DNA from: Streptococcus sanguinis
Lineage (GTDB): Bacteria; Bacillota; Bacilli; Lactobacillales; Streptococcaceae
Assembly: GCF_003943735.1 (NCBI RefSeq)
Contig: NZ_RJMV01000001.1
Coordinates: 293,552 to 357,551, forward strand
Direction: 5' to 3'
Length of the DNA: 64,000 bases
The notes below the pieces were generated by a model. The model had not been told where the DNA came from. It worked only from the letters and a program-made list of their open reading frames with translations, and did not search any database. Made by a program: the position numbers and the translations under genes. Positions within the stretch are counted from its first letter, which is position 1. Each line of letters begins with the position of its first letter. Positions 7,612 through 15,783 of the stretch are shown here, piece after piece.

Positions 7612-8698
7612 AAGGAGCCTCTTTCGCTAAGACTTCTGTCAGACAAGCCAGAAGCTGTTCATTTTCCTGATGGCTGCGGATGGCTATGCGGTAATGCCGT
7701 TCTGACAGATCATGATAATTTTGACAGGAACGGATAAAAATCTTTCTCTGCCGAAGCTCCTGACGCAGGTCCAGCCGACCTAGATACTCAAAGAAGATAT
7801 AATTGACACTAGGCTTGACCGGCCGAATCTGTGAAAATGCAGTTAGTCCTTGAAAAAGGAAATCTCTTTCTACTCGAAGCCACTGCTTGGTAGCTTGCTG
7901 ATAGGCCTGATCTTCCAAAAGGACAGGCAGGGCGTGATCCGCCATAGCATTGACCGACCAAGGAGCGCGGCTCCCCTCTATCTCATCAAAGCAAGTTGGA
8001 TGACAGCTGAGAGCATAGCCCAGTCTCAGACCGGGAATAGCATAAAACTTGGTCAGAGACCGCACCACTACTGCATTTGGATAGGTGGCCAGACGTGAGA
8101 CGAAGCTATAGTCCTCCTCATCGTCCAGAAAGTCCATAAAAGCCTCATCCAGTATCAAAAAGATTTGCCGCTCCTGCAGGTCCTCAGCTAGCTTTTCTAG
8201 CTCAGTACGCCGAATCAAGGTACCCGTCGGATTATTAGGATTGCAGATGAGTACAGCGTCTCCAGCAGTTAGTGAATCCAAGGCCGGCATCATATCAGCT
8301 AGATTCCACTCATAGGATGGAGAAGGGAGGCTAAAGCGCTCCACCTTAGCCTGCACTTGCGAAAAGGCTTTTTCATATTCCATGAAAGTAGGGCTCAAAG
8401 TCAGGACAGTTTTTGGACGCAGGAAGCGGGCCAGCTCATAAAAGACTTCTACCGCACCATTTGCCAACAGGACCTTGTCCTTTTCTAGTCCATGATGATG
8501 TGCCAAAAGCTCTCTGGAGCGACTGTAGCTGATGTCTGGATAATGAACCAGCCAATCAATGGACTCGGTCAGACAAGCCCTCAGCCGCGGAGAAATCCCC
8601 AAAGGGTTGATATTGGCACTGAAATCCAGACAGTCTTCTAGAGAAAAACCAAATTCCTCAGCCAAAGCTGCCGCATTTCCACCGTGCTCTACTTTCAT
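7604..8698 (-). CDS. cobD: L-threonine-O-3-phosphate decarboxylase CobD
   Basis: 364 aa from ATG 8698 (MKVEHGGNAAALAEEFG, the usual CobD start); GGAAGGA lies upstream at good spacing, while the open frame extends further without a better start. A PLP-dependent fold type I enzyme related to HisC: SLTKFYAIPGLRLGYA carries the Schiff-base lysine, and NPNNPTG is conserved. Produces (R)-1-amino-2-propanol phosphate for CbiB. Confidence 0.93.
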   Translation of the reverse strand: MKVEHGGNAAALAEEFGFSLEDCLDFSANINPLGISPRLRACLTESIDWLVHYPDISYSRSRELLAHHHGLEKDKVLLANGAVEVFYELARFLRPKTVLTLSPTFMEYEKAFSQVQAKVERFSLPSPSYEWNLADMMPALDSLTAGDAVLICNPNNPTGTLIRRTELEKLAEDLQERQIFLILDEAFMDFLDDEEDYSFVSRLATYPNAVVVRSLTKFYAIPGLRLGYALSCHPTCFDEIEGSRAPWSVNAMADHALPVLLEDQAYQQATKQWLRVERDFLFQGLTAFSQIRPVKPSVNYIFFEYLGRLDLRQELRQRKIFIRSCQNYHDLSERHYRIAIRSHQENEQLLACLTEVLAKEAPYD

Positions 8699-8762
8699 AA
8701 ATAGACATTCCTTCCTCGTTTCCTTGTTAGAATCTAGTATACCATATTCGGCTTTTTCGTCC

Positions 8763-9206
8763 TTAGTCTGCCTCCAGATAAGCCTGGAGACGGTCAATTC
8801 CTTCGTTTTCCGTCGCTGATATTTCAAAAATTTCCTTAGCTCCAGCCGCTTTCAGCTGTCGCCGTGCTTTTTCAATCTGCTCTTCCTTATCGGCCATATC
8901 AATCTTGGTGACAATGCCAATCACTTCTTTATTGAATAGGGAAGAAAAGCCTTGAGGAAAGGTCTGCATCTGATTGGAAGCCGCCACCAAGAGACCAATC
9001 ACATCAGCCTCCGTTGCCGTCACGTTCAGAGCATTATAATACTTACGATGCTGGAGAAATTCTCCGGGCGTATCAATGATGGCATCATAGAACTCAATAG
9101 CCTGAGTCTTAAAGTAGCTTAGCTCCAAGCCTTTCAGTCGCTGAGTCAGGGTTGTCTTACCCACTCCGACCGGACCGACAAACATGATTTTTTTCATATT
9201 TTGCAT
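8763..9206 (-). CDS. eutP: EutP/PduV-family small GTPase
   Basis: 147 aa with P-loop GPVGVGKTT (about residues 11-19), DTPGEF (G3), TKID (G4) and a SAT-like G5. The EutP/PduV family accompanies microcompartment operons; acetate-kinase activity and compartment positioning have both been proposed, so the role is not settled. The start at 9206 (MQNMKK) has AGAGGA close upstream; MKK, three codons in, is possible. Confidence 0.88.
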   Translation of the reverse strand: MQNMKKIMFVGPVGVGKTTLTQRLKGLELSYFKTQAIEFYDAIIDTPGEFLQHRKYYNALNVTATEADVIGLLVAASNQMQTFPQGFSSLFNKEVIGIVTKIDMADKEEQIEKARRQLKAAGAKEIFEISATENEGIDRLQAYLEAD

Positions 9207-9236
9207 CCATTCCTCTCTATGACAGGGAACTGCCTG

Positions 9237-10553
9237 CTATCTGCTTAGCTGGGCTTCCTTACTATCTAGTTTGATAGTTTCCCTGCCATCGAGCAGTACA
9301 CCTTTATTTTCATCGCGGCCTTGCAGATAGTAAAGGGCATCTTCCTGGCCGTAAGTTTCAATTGCCTTAGTTTGCAAAAGACCGATTCCCTTGCTAGGAT
9401 CTCTCAAAAGATTGAAGATGATACCCATTTGCAGTTTAGGGAAGTCCTTGAGCATAGCATAGTCGCCATTACTGTCGCCGGCAATCAGGATTGGTTCTTG
9501 ATTGTCATGATTGACAGCAATCAGCTTCTTGATGGTTTCTGTCTTGCCCTCACCTTGAGTCTGAGCATAATTGGTATCGTATTCTGGCTGAATCACTCCC
9601 TGATCATCCTTTTTCAGGCGCATAGCAGTGACATTTTCTTTAGGAATATTGTAGCCATACTTAGAATTGCTAGCATAAGGGATAATCACATCGATATAAG
9701 ACGCTGAGCAGATATAGACATCAATGCCGTTAGCCATCAGAGTCTTGTAGAGATTTTGCATTTCCTTGACTGAGCGAACACCTCGCTTGAAGGTCACAGT
9801 GATTTGGCCTGACTCACCTTTCAAGCCTTCTGGACTTTCCCAAGTTTCAGAAGTCAGCTTGTCCTCAAGAGCCTGGTCAATAGACTTTTCAGATAGGGCT
9901 TGAACTTCTTCAGAAGTCATACCTGCATAGAGGTAGGTCACCCATGGATAGCTAATATCCGAACTGAAGGTGTCACCAATCGCTTCGTAAAGATAGCGGA
10001 GTTTAGAAGCAAAGTCTTGGTATTCGTCAGTCTTTTTGACTTCTTCCAGAGACTTGTCTCCTTGCATTCCCTTATAGCTATTGTAAATAACCGTGTAGTC
10101 AGAAAGCAAGTCAGCTGCAATCTTGTCAATGTTTACTGGCTCACCATCTTTGTTATGGTAATCCTCAACGAAATCGTCGCTCGGTATATTGGTCCGCACT
10201 GCTTGGTCAAATTCTTCTGGCGTCATCTTGAAGGCCAGATTTTCAATTTGATAGGTAAAGGTTGCTTCACCGATGTCATTAATGACTGTCGTATTGTCCC
10301 AGTCAAAGACGGCATAAGGTTTTTTATTTTTATCATAGCTAGAGCTGGTGTTCCCATTCTCCTTGATGAGCTTAGTCAGGCGGGCATAAAGCTTGTCTTC
10401 CCAAACGCCCTTATCCAAAGTCTTAGCCTTGTCCTTATCCGTTGTCTCTGTCTTAGCCGAGGATGACTCCGTCGTCGTCTTGTTATTCCCCGCTTGACAA
10501 GCTCCCAGAAGCAAAGCCAAACTACAAAGCAGCACAATTCCTTTTGTCCGCAT
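9237..10553 (-). CDS. HAD-family acid phosphatase lipoprotein (possible phosphoethanolamine/phosphocholine phosphatase)
   Basis: 438 aa from ATG 10553 (GGAGG 9 nt upstream). A signal peptide with lipobox LLGAC makes it a membrane-anchored surface lipoprotein, followed by a Ser/Thr/Lys-rich linker. HAD motif I is VFDWDNTT (DxDNT) and the late acidic motif is AGDSNGDYAM. The DxDNT form resembles bacterial phosphorylcholine phosphatase. It is the first gene of the eutP-cobD-pduX-cobT-pduO operon behind an ANTAR-type leader, which suggests a role in releasing ethanolamine from phosphoethanolamine. That substrate is inference only. Confidence 0.78.
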   Translation of the reverse strand: MRTKGIVLLCSLALLLGACQAGNNKTTTESSSAKTETTDKDKAKTLDKGVWEDKLYARLTKLIKENGNTSSSYDKNKKPYAVFDWDNTTVINDIGEATFTYQIENLAFKMTPEEFDQAVRTNIPSDDFVEDYHNKDGEPVNIDKIAADLLSDYTVIYNSYKGMQGDKSLEEVKKTDEYQDFASKLRYLYEAIGDTFSSDISYPWVTYLYAGMTSEEVQALSEKSIDQALEDKLTSETWESPEGLKGESGQITVTFKRGVRSVKEMQNLYKTLMANGIDVYICSASYIDVIIPYASNSKYGYNIPKENVTAMRLKKDDQGVIQPEYDTNYAQTQGEGKTETIKKLIAVNHDNQEPILIAGDSNGDYAMLKDFPKLQMGIIFNLLRDPSKGIGLLQTKAIETYGQEDALYYLQGRDENKGVLLDGRETIKLDSKEAQLSR

Positions 10554-10586
10554 AGAAACAATCCTCCATAAAAAATAATAGTGCGC

Positions 10587-10664
10587 AAAAAAATGGCATA
10601 GAAAACCCCTTTGATTCTGAAACACTCGCTTCATTGCGATCAAATCAGGCTTCCTTGCCATTTT
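10587..10664 (-). promoter_or_regulatory. ANTAR-type dual-hexaloop attenuator of the phosphatase-cobT operon
   Basis: P1 (10659-10648) is GGC/GCC with loop AAGGAA. After 8 nt, P2 (10639-10626) is TCGC/GCGA with loop AATGAA. A competing terminator pairs 10664-10656 with 10598-10590 and is followed by seven U (10593-10587); its 5' arm contains the P1 5' arm. Both loops fit AANGRN. The terminator here competes with P1 rather than P2, unlike the eut leaders, so the mechanism may differ slightly. Confidence 0.7.
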
Positions 10665-10679
10665 CTATACTGTTATTAT

Positions 10680-10721
10680 ATTATAAACTATCTGACAGAC
10701 TTTGTCAATGAAGCGCTTTCA
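10680..10721 (-). promoter_or_regulatory. Consensus promoter with adjacent cre-like site, phosphatase-cobT operon
   Basis: Minus-strand TTGACA (10708-10703), 17-nt spacer, TATAAT (10685-10680): a perfect sigma-A promoter. Immediately upstream, 10708-10721 reads TGAAAGCGCTTCAT on the minus strand, with a perfect left cre half-site (11 of 14 to consensus). So strong a promoter is consistent with control mainly by attenuation. Confidence 0.8.
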
Positions 10722-10730
10722 GATTTGTAA

Positions 10731-10764
10731 AAAAATAAAGGCAGGGAAATTATTTCTCTGCCTT
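10731..10764 (-). terminator. Terminator of the membrane-protein gene
   Basis: On the minus strand AAGGCAG (10764-10758) with GAAAT/ATTTC pairs with CTGCCTT (10744-10738), followed by TTATTTTTTT. It separates the 10857-11498 gene from the phosphatase promoter. Confidence 0.8.
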
Positions 10765-10856
10765 ACTGATTAAAATGCATATACTCTAATCTTCTCAATC
10801 AATGTGTTAGAGGAAACCTAACGTATTCAAGACTAGACAGACAATCCCCTTTAATT

Positions 10857-11498
10857 CTACCATTTTTCGGGCACTTGATTTCTCCAGCCTGTGAAAACTT
10901 GTGCATAGCCCAATAGATACAAGGGCGTCAATGCGATGCTCAAACCTACCAAGGCAATAATCATATAGAGTCCTGACAGCATAAACAAGCGAGTGATGAC
11001 TGCTACTGCAGCTGACAAGCAGCACAGGACGATGGCGTGAATCTGCAAAATATTGATCTTTTGTTTCTGTTCAAAATATCTCAATTTTGAAACGATAACT
11101 ATCTGATAGAGCAAATTAATCAACTGATAAGACAAGCTGAGTATGATAAAAATCATAAAAAATGCTAAGTGGTTCTCACCAAAAAAGATGGAGCCCCAAA
11201 AAAGCAATTCAAAATGAAGAAATAGGTAAGAGCTGGTCGGAATGAGCTGCAAGGCTTTAATATCAAAAAACTTTTGGAAGAGTAAAAAGGCCAGGAACAA
11301 GATAAGCGTGTGAACAATAGTAAAATTCATGACTATCATGCTCAGATGATGCATCTCCCCGCGTAAGAAAATAGAAACGATAAATACCAGTGAGATGAAA
11401 AATAACTCAACTAAACCAGCCTTATAAAAATCTAAGTTTCTGATTGGATTACAATCCGTAACAAGAACATTCAAAAATTCATAATATCTCTTTTTCAT
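10857..11498 (-). CDS. Hypothetical multi-pass membrane protein
   Basis: 213 aa from ATG 11498, chosen because GGGAG lies 8 nt upstream; the frame also has an ATG at 11513 without a ribosome site. About six hydrophobic segments with a short basic N-terminus (MKKRYYEFLN). I do not recognise a family. It stands alone with its own terminator, between the cobalamin-assembly operon and divergent queG, and nothing in the sequence ties it to B12. Confidence 0.65.
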   Translation of the reverse strand: MKKRYYEFLNVLVTDCNPIRNLDFYKAGLVELFFISLVFIVSIFLRGEMHHLSMIVMNFTIVHTLILFLAFLLFQKFFDIKALQLIPTSSYLFLHFELLFWGSIFFGENHLAFFMIFIILSLSYQLINLLYQIVIVSKLRYFEQKQKINILQIHAIVLCCLSAAVAVITRLFMLSGLYMIIALVGLSIALTPLYLLGYAQVFTGWRNQVPEKW

Positions 11499-11683
11499 TT
11501 TGTAAACTCCCATTGTTTAACTTTATAAAATTTCCCCTAAACTTTGCGGAACTTTCTATAAAAAAATTCCACATTTCATTATATCATACAGTATATAGGC
11601 TAAGGAAGTCTTATAAAACTATAGGTATAGTTCTATAGGATAGTTCCCTTTATTAATCATTCGCCAAGTTGGCATTTTTCCGC

Positions 11684-11689
11684 TATAAT
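11684..11689 (+). promoter_or_regulatory. -10 element abutting queG start
   Basis: TATAAT ends 7 nt before the queG ATG, so transcription could begin at or next to the start codon (leaderless mRNA). No good -35 is seen at 16-18 nt. AAGG directly abuts the ATG and is too close to act as a ribosome site. Confidence 0.45.
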
Positions 11690-11696
11690 AGTAAGG

Positions 11697-12839
11697 ATGA
11701 ACATCAAAGAAGAAATTATTAACTTAGCAAAAGAAATTGGGATTTCTAAGATTGGCTTTACGACAGCGGATGATTTCGACTATCTGGAGAAATCGCTGCG
11801 CTTGGCTGTAGACGAAGGGCGAAATTCAGGATTTGAACATAAAAACATCGAGGAGCGGATCAAGCCCAAGCTCAGTCTAGCCTCAGCCAAGACCATTATC
11901 TCTATCGCAGTCGCTTACCCCCACAAGCTCAAGCAGCAGCCTCAGAAAACGGCCTACAAGCGGGGCAAATTCACCCCCAACAGCTGGGGATTAGACTACC
12001 ACTATGTCCTGCAGGACAAGCTGGACCGGCTTGCCAAGGGAATCGAAGAGCTGACCGCTGACTTTGAATACAAGGGCATGGTGGACACGGGCGCCTTGGT
12101 CGATACCGCCGTAGCCCAGAGAGCAGGAATCGGCTTTATCGGCAAGAACGGCTTGGTCATCTCCAAGGAATTTGGCTCCTATATGTTTTTAGGAGAGCTC
12201 ATCACCAATCTGGACATCGAGCCCGATCAGCCCGTCGACTACGGATGCGGAGACTGCAATCGCTGCGTGACAGCCTGTCCTACTTCCTGCTTGATTGGCG
12301 ATGGCAGCATGAATGCCAAGCGCTGTCTGTCCTTTCAGACTCAGGACAAGGGCGTCATGGATCTGGAATTTCGCAAGAAGATTAAGACTGTCATCTATGG
12401 CTGTGATATCTGCCAAATTTGCTGCCCTTACAATAAAGGCTTGGACAATCCTCTGGCGACAGAGATTGACCCCGACCTTTCTCATCCAGAACTCCTGCCT
12501 TTCTTGGAGCTTTCCAACGGTCAGTTTAAAGAGAAATTCGGTCATGTGGCCGGCAGCTGGCGGGGGAAAAATATCCTGCAGCGCAATGCCATTATCGCTC
12601 TGGCAAATGCCAATGACCGCTCTGCCATTCCTAAAATGCTGGAAATTATCGACAAGGGGCAAAATCCCATTCATGTCGCTACAGCTATCTGGGCTCTGTG
12701 TCAGCTGGTGCGTGAGGTCCATCCGGAGATGATAGAACTGGTCATGGGCATCAAAAATCCGACCCCGCAAATCCAAGAAGAGCAAGACCGTTTTCTAGAG
12801 AAATTTGGCCTAGAAGAAAAACTTTTGATAGAAAACTAA
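11697..12839 (+). CDS. queG: Epoxyqueuosine reductase QueG
   Basis: 380 aa, starts MNIKEEIINLAKEIGISKIGF as in streptococcal QueG. Two ferredoxin-type clusters: CGDCNRCVTACPTSC near residue 185 and CDICQICCPYNKG near residue 240. A HEAT-repeat tail follows. The family reduces epoxyqueuosine in tRNA to queuosine using cobalamin and two 4Fe-4S clusters, so this is a B12-dependent enzyme lying between the cobalamin clusters. It is the only plus-strand protein gene between the left edge and scrB. Confidence 0.93.
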   Translation: MNIKEEIINLAKEIGISKIGFTTADDFDYLEKSLRLAVDEGRNSGFEHKNIEERIKPKLSLASAKTIISIAVAYPHKLKQQPQKTAYKRGKFTPNSWGLDYHYVLQDKLDRLAKGIEELTADFEYKGMVDTGALVDTAVAQRAGIGFIGKNGLVISKEFGSYMFLGELITNLDIEPDQPVDYGCGDCNRCVTACPTSCLIGDGSMNAKRCLSFQTQDKGVMDLEFRKKIKTVIYGCDICQICCPYNKGLDNPLATEIDPDLSHPELLPFLELSNGQFKEKFGHVAGSWRGKNILQRNAIIALANANDRSAIPKMLEIIDKGQNPIHVATAIWALCQLVREVHPEMIELVMGIKNPTPQIQEEQDRFLEKFGLEEKLLIEN

Positions 12840-12870
12840 ACCGCTGAGATAGTATGAATCTCAGCGGTTT
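12838..12870. terminator. Bidirectional terminator between queG and flavin reductase gene
   Basis: AAACCGCTGAGAT (12838-12850), 7-nt loop, perfect complement 12858-12870. T-rich tracts on both strands serve the convergent genes. Confidence 0.88.
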
Positions 12871-12872
12871 CT

Positions 12873-13448
12873 TTATTTTTCTTCTTGTTTGCGGATTTCT
12901 TTAATGATGGAGCCCATCTTGACTGACTCGTCGCTGAAATAGCGGTAAAGCCGGCCATCTCCGTCTCCCATGTAGCTGATAGGAGAAAAACGGTCACTAC
13001 GGAAAGCATCATTCTCATCAATCAAATCCTCATCAACCACGCGCCGAGTGACACGGGCGATGACATTGGTCAAGGCACCGCATTCGACCATATCCAGCAC
13101 CTGACACTCAATGGATACAGGGCATTGGTCTACCAGCGGAGCATCCACAGTCTCGCCGATTGTGTAGCTAAGACCAGTCAGGGCAAACTTGTCCTTGCGG
13201 CTGTTGAAGCCAGCAATTTCAGACTCTTTGGTCAAATCCTTCTCTGGGACATTGACTGTGAACTGCTGGTGCTTGGTAATCTCTGTAATGGCATTCCCCT
13301 TGGTACGCATGGCAATAACCATCATACTGCCCAAGGAATAAACCGAGCTTGAGGTCGAAATATTATAGCCGTGCACATCGTCCTTATAGCCTAAAAAGAA
13401 GACTGGAAAGCCGAAGTAAAGTTTTCTCGTTTCAAAAGTACGTTTCAT
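12873..13448 (-). CDS. Flavin reductase-like FMN-binding split-barrel protein
   Basis: 191 aa of the flavoredoxin / DIM6-NTAB type (YNISTSSSVYSLGS, CPVSIECQVLDM). Likely binds FMN and reduces or transfers flavin electrons; the substrate is unknown. AAAGGA lies 6 nt before the ATG. It is the last gene of the run of importer genes and ends at the bidirectional terminator. An OYE-type flavoenzyme lies at the other end of the same run. Confidence 0.82.
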   Translation of the reverse strand: MKRTFETRKLYFGFPVFFLGYKDDVHGYNISTSSSVYSLGSMMVIAMRTKGNAITEITKHQQFTVNVPEKDLTKESEIAGFNSRKDKFALTGLSYTIGETVDAPLVDQCPVSIECQVLDMVECGALTNVIARVTRRVVDEDLIDENDAFRSDRFSPISYMGDGDGRLYRYFSDESVKMGSIIKEIRKQEEK

Positions 13449-13500
13449 ATAGGTTCCTTTATGTTTAATTTTAAAATAGATTAGCTAGTTAAGATATTCG

Positions 13501-14211
13501 TCAGTTGAAATTTCCCTTGTCGCCTATCAACTTTTTTGTCACGGGGTGATGAGCTTGGATAGGCAGCTCAAAGTCCTTTATCTCATCAACAATTTCCCCG
13601 TCTGCCATGACCAAAATCCGATGGCAGAGAGCGTAGCTCAGCTTGAAATCATGCGAGATGAAAAGATAAGTCAGCTGGTATTTCTCCCACAAATCATATA
13701 GGAGGCGTAACAACCTTCCCTGAACAATGGGATCCAGACCGCTCAGAGCCTCATCAAAGATGAGAACATCTGGCTTTAAGAGTAAGCCGCGGGCGATACA
13801 AATCCGTTGAAGTTGGCCGCCACTGAGCTGGCGTGCTAGCTGATTCAGATAGCTTTTATCCAGACCGACGTCTTCTAGAATGGCTTCTACCTCTTCTCTA
13901 GCCACATTTTTTGGCAGGGCCTCTGTCAAGACCTGCTCGACTGTAAAATGCGGATTGACCGAATGGAGTGAGTCCTGAAAAACCAGCAAAATTCTCACGC
14001 CAGACTTTTTGACTGAGTAGGGCTGGCCATCCAGTAAGACCTGGCCTTGACTGGGCTTTTCTAGACCAATCAGCAATTTAGCCAGTGTACTCTTACCACT
14101 GCCGCTCTCGCCCATCAGACCGATCATTTCACCTTTCTGGACGGAGAAGTTACAGTCTTTGACAACCATTTTGCCATCGAATTTTTTAAAAACATGTCTA
14201 CATTCCAGCAT
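13501..14211 (-). CDS. Family-5 ABC importer ATPase (second ATPase, importer 2)
   Basis: 236 aa; Walker A GESGSGKST, signature LSGGQLQR and Walker B LIFDEALSGLD. It is the NikE/DppF/OppF-like partner of the preceding ATPase, whose stop it overlaps. It energises import of peptides, nickel or metal-chelate complexes with the permeases and binding protein upstream (13501-18416). The substrate is not deducible from the ATPase. Confidence 0.87.
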   Translation of the reverse strand: MLECRHVFKKFDGKMVVKDCNFSVQKGEMIGLMGESGSGKSTLAKLLIGLEKPSQGQVLLDGQPYSVKKSGVRILLVFQDSLHSVNPHFTVEQVLTEALPKNVAREEVEAILEDVGLDKSYLNQLARQLSGGQLQRICIARGLLLKPDVLIFDEALSGLDPIVQGRLLRLLYDLWEKYQLTYLFISHDFKLSYALCHRILVMADGEIVDEIKDFELPIQAHHPVTKKLIGDKGNFN

Positions 14212-14989
14212 CTTGTCTCACCAACCGTTCGTATGGATTTCCTAAGATAAGGTCTTGGCTATAGGTCTGCGAAGGACTTTCGAGGAGCTTAGCAACCGGC
14301 CCTTCCTCCATGATAGCCCCCTGATACATGACAAGCATCTTGCCTCCCAGCTCCCGCGCCAAATGATAATCATGGGTCACTGTGATGAGGGTCTTGCCTT
14401 TAGCCAACTGCTCCTTTAAGATGAGAATAATCTGCTCGCGATTATGGATATCCAGCGCCGAAGTAGGCTCGTCCAAAATGATGGTCTCTGGCTCCAGGCA
14501 AAGCAAGATAGCCAGCATGACCCGCTGCAGCATACCGCCGCTGAGCTCAAAAGGATATTTCTTCAAAAGCTCTTCCGGCTCTCCCAGTCTGACTTCTTTC
14601 ATAGAAGCTACTGCCTTAGTCAGACAAGCGCTCTTTGAAATCTTGCTATGGCTGCGCAGGGTTTCCCAAAAATGACTTTGAATGGTCTGAAAAGGATTGA
14701 ACATAGCCATCGGATTTTGAGACATATAGGCCACTCGTCTCCCCCGCAGCTGCTGCCAGTCCTTGAGAGAATTGCGCTCTAGAGACATGGAGCCATAGTG
14801 AACTTCACCTTGCATGCTCAAGGATGAAGGCAACTGGCCAATCAATATCTTGGTTAAGAGGGTTTTGCCAGAACCACTCTCTCCAATAATGACCATAGAT
14901 TGACCCGCCTCCACTTCAAAGCTGATGTCCTGCAGTATGGTCTTTCCCTCAATCTGGGCTGTCAGTTGCTTTACTGCTATTTTTTCCAT
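14198..14989 (-). CDS. Family-5 ABC importer ATPase (first ATPase, importer 2)
   Basis: 263 aa; Walker A GESGSGKTLLT, signature ELSGGMLQR and Walker B IILDEPTSALD: NikD/DppD/OppD-like. Overlaps the permease gene upstream and the ATPase gene downstream by 13-14 nt each, typical of a compact translationally coupled operon. Confidence 0.87.
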   Translation of the reverse strand: MEKIAVKQLTAQIEGKTILQDISFEVEAGQSMVIIGESGSGKTLLTKILIGQLPSSLSMQGEVHYGSMSLERNSLKDWQQLRGRRVAYMSQNPMAMFNPFQTIQSHFWETLRSHSKISKSACLTKAVASMKEVRLGEPEELLKKYPFELSGGMLQRVMLAILLCLEPETIILDEPTSALDIHNREQIILILKEQLAKGKTLITVTHDYHLARELGGKMLVMYQGAIMEEGPVAKLLESPSQTYSQDLILGNPYERLVRQDAGM

Positions 14990-15783
14990 GTCTGTTTCCA
15001 GCCTTTCTCTTCAAAGCATTCAGCAAATAGATTAAAGGCGACCACAGTCAGAAAGATAGCTAGTCCGGGCGCCAGCATCATCCAAGTTGCCGTTTGAAAA
15101 TGGCTTCTAGCATCATGCAGCATCATGCCCCACTCGGTAATGTTAGGCTGGACACCGATTCCCAGAAAGGAAAAGCCAGAAATCATGAGAATGATATTCC
15201 CAATATTCATCAGCACAATAATCAAAATGGGCTTGTAGATAAAGGGCAGGATATGGGTTTTGAGGATATGAATCTGAGAGAGTCCCATGGTCTGGGCAGA
15301 AATGACATAGGCTTCCTCCTTGGTACTCTTGACCAGATTGGCCGTCACCCGAGCATAGTAAACCCACTCTATGATGACAATGGCTAAAATCATATTGGTC
15401 ATTCCCTGTCCCAATATCCCAACAGTAGCTAGCGATAGCAGGAAGCTAGGAAAGGCGGAAATAACATTTGCAAACCATAAGAAGGTCGCTTCAGCCTTTC
15501 CTTGGTACCATCCGATCAGCAAGCCGACTGTTACACCGATGACCACTTCCAGCAGACTGATAGTCAAAGATAAAAAGAGGGAATAACGAGCCCCGTGCAG
15601 CAGACGAGACAAGACATCTCTGCCCAGCTGATCGGTTCCCAGCAGATGAACAGCGTCAGGTGCCATTAGTTTGTTTGAGATCTCTACTTGCTGGGGGTCG
15701 AAACTCGATAGATAGGGAGCAAAGAGAGCGCAGATAAAGAGGACTAGCAAAATGACACTTGAAAAAATAAATCGTTTAGACAT
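14977..15783 (-). CDS. Family-5 ABC importer permease (NikC/DppC-like, importer 2)
   Basis: 268 aa with an N-terminal anchor, the LLGTDQLGRDVLSRLLHGAR segment of DppC/NikC permeases and a BPD_transp_1 core of about five further membrane spans. Overlaps the upstream permease gene by 8 nt. Forms the channel with the 15776-16717 product. Confidence 0.88.
   Translation of the reverse strand: MSKRFIFSSVILLVLFICALFAPYLSSFDPQQVEISNKLMAPDAVHLLGTDQLGRDVLSRLLHGARYSLFLSLTISLLEVVIGVTVGLLIGWYQGKAEATFLWFANVISAFPSFLLSLATVGILGQGMTNMILAIVIIEWVYYARVTANLVKSTKEEAYVISAQTMGLSQIHILKTHILPFIYKPILIIVLMNIGNIILMISGFSFLGIGVQPNITEWGMMLHDARSHFQTATWMMLAPGLAIFLTVVAFNLFAECFEEKGWKQTWKK

Noticed and set aside
9900..10466. Plus-strand open frame of 188 codons
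   Set aside because: It lies antisense to the well-supported phosphatase gene, has no ribosome site and no recognisable motif.
12189..12785. Minus-strand open frame of 198 codons
   Set aside because: Antisense shadow of queG; the queG frame carries clear iron-sulfur motifs.
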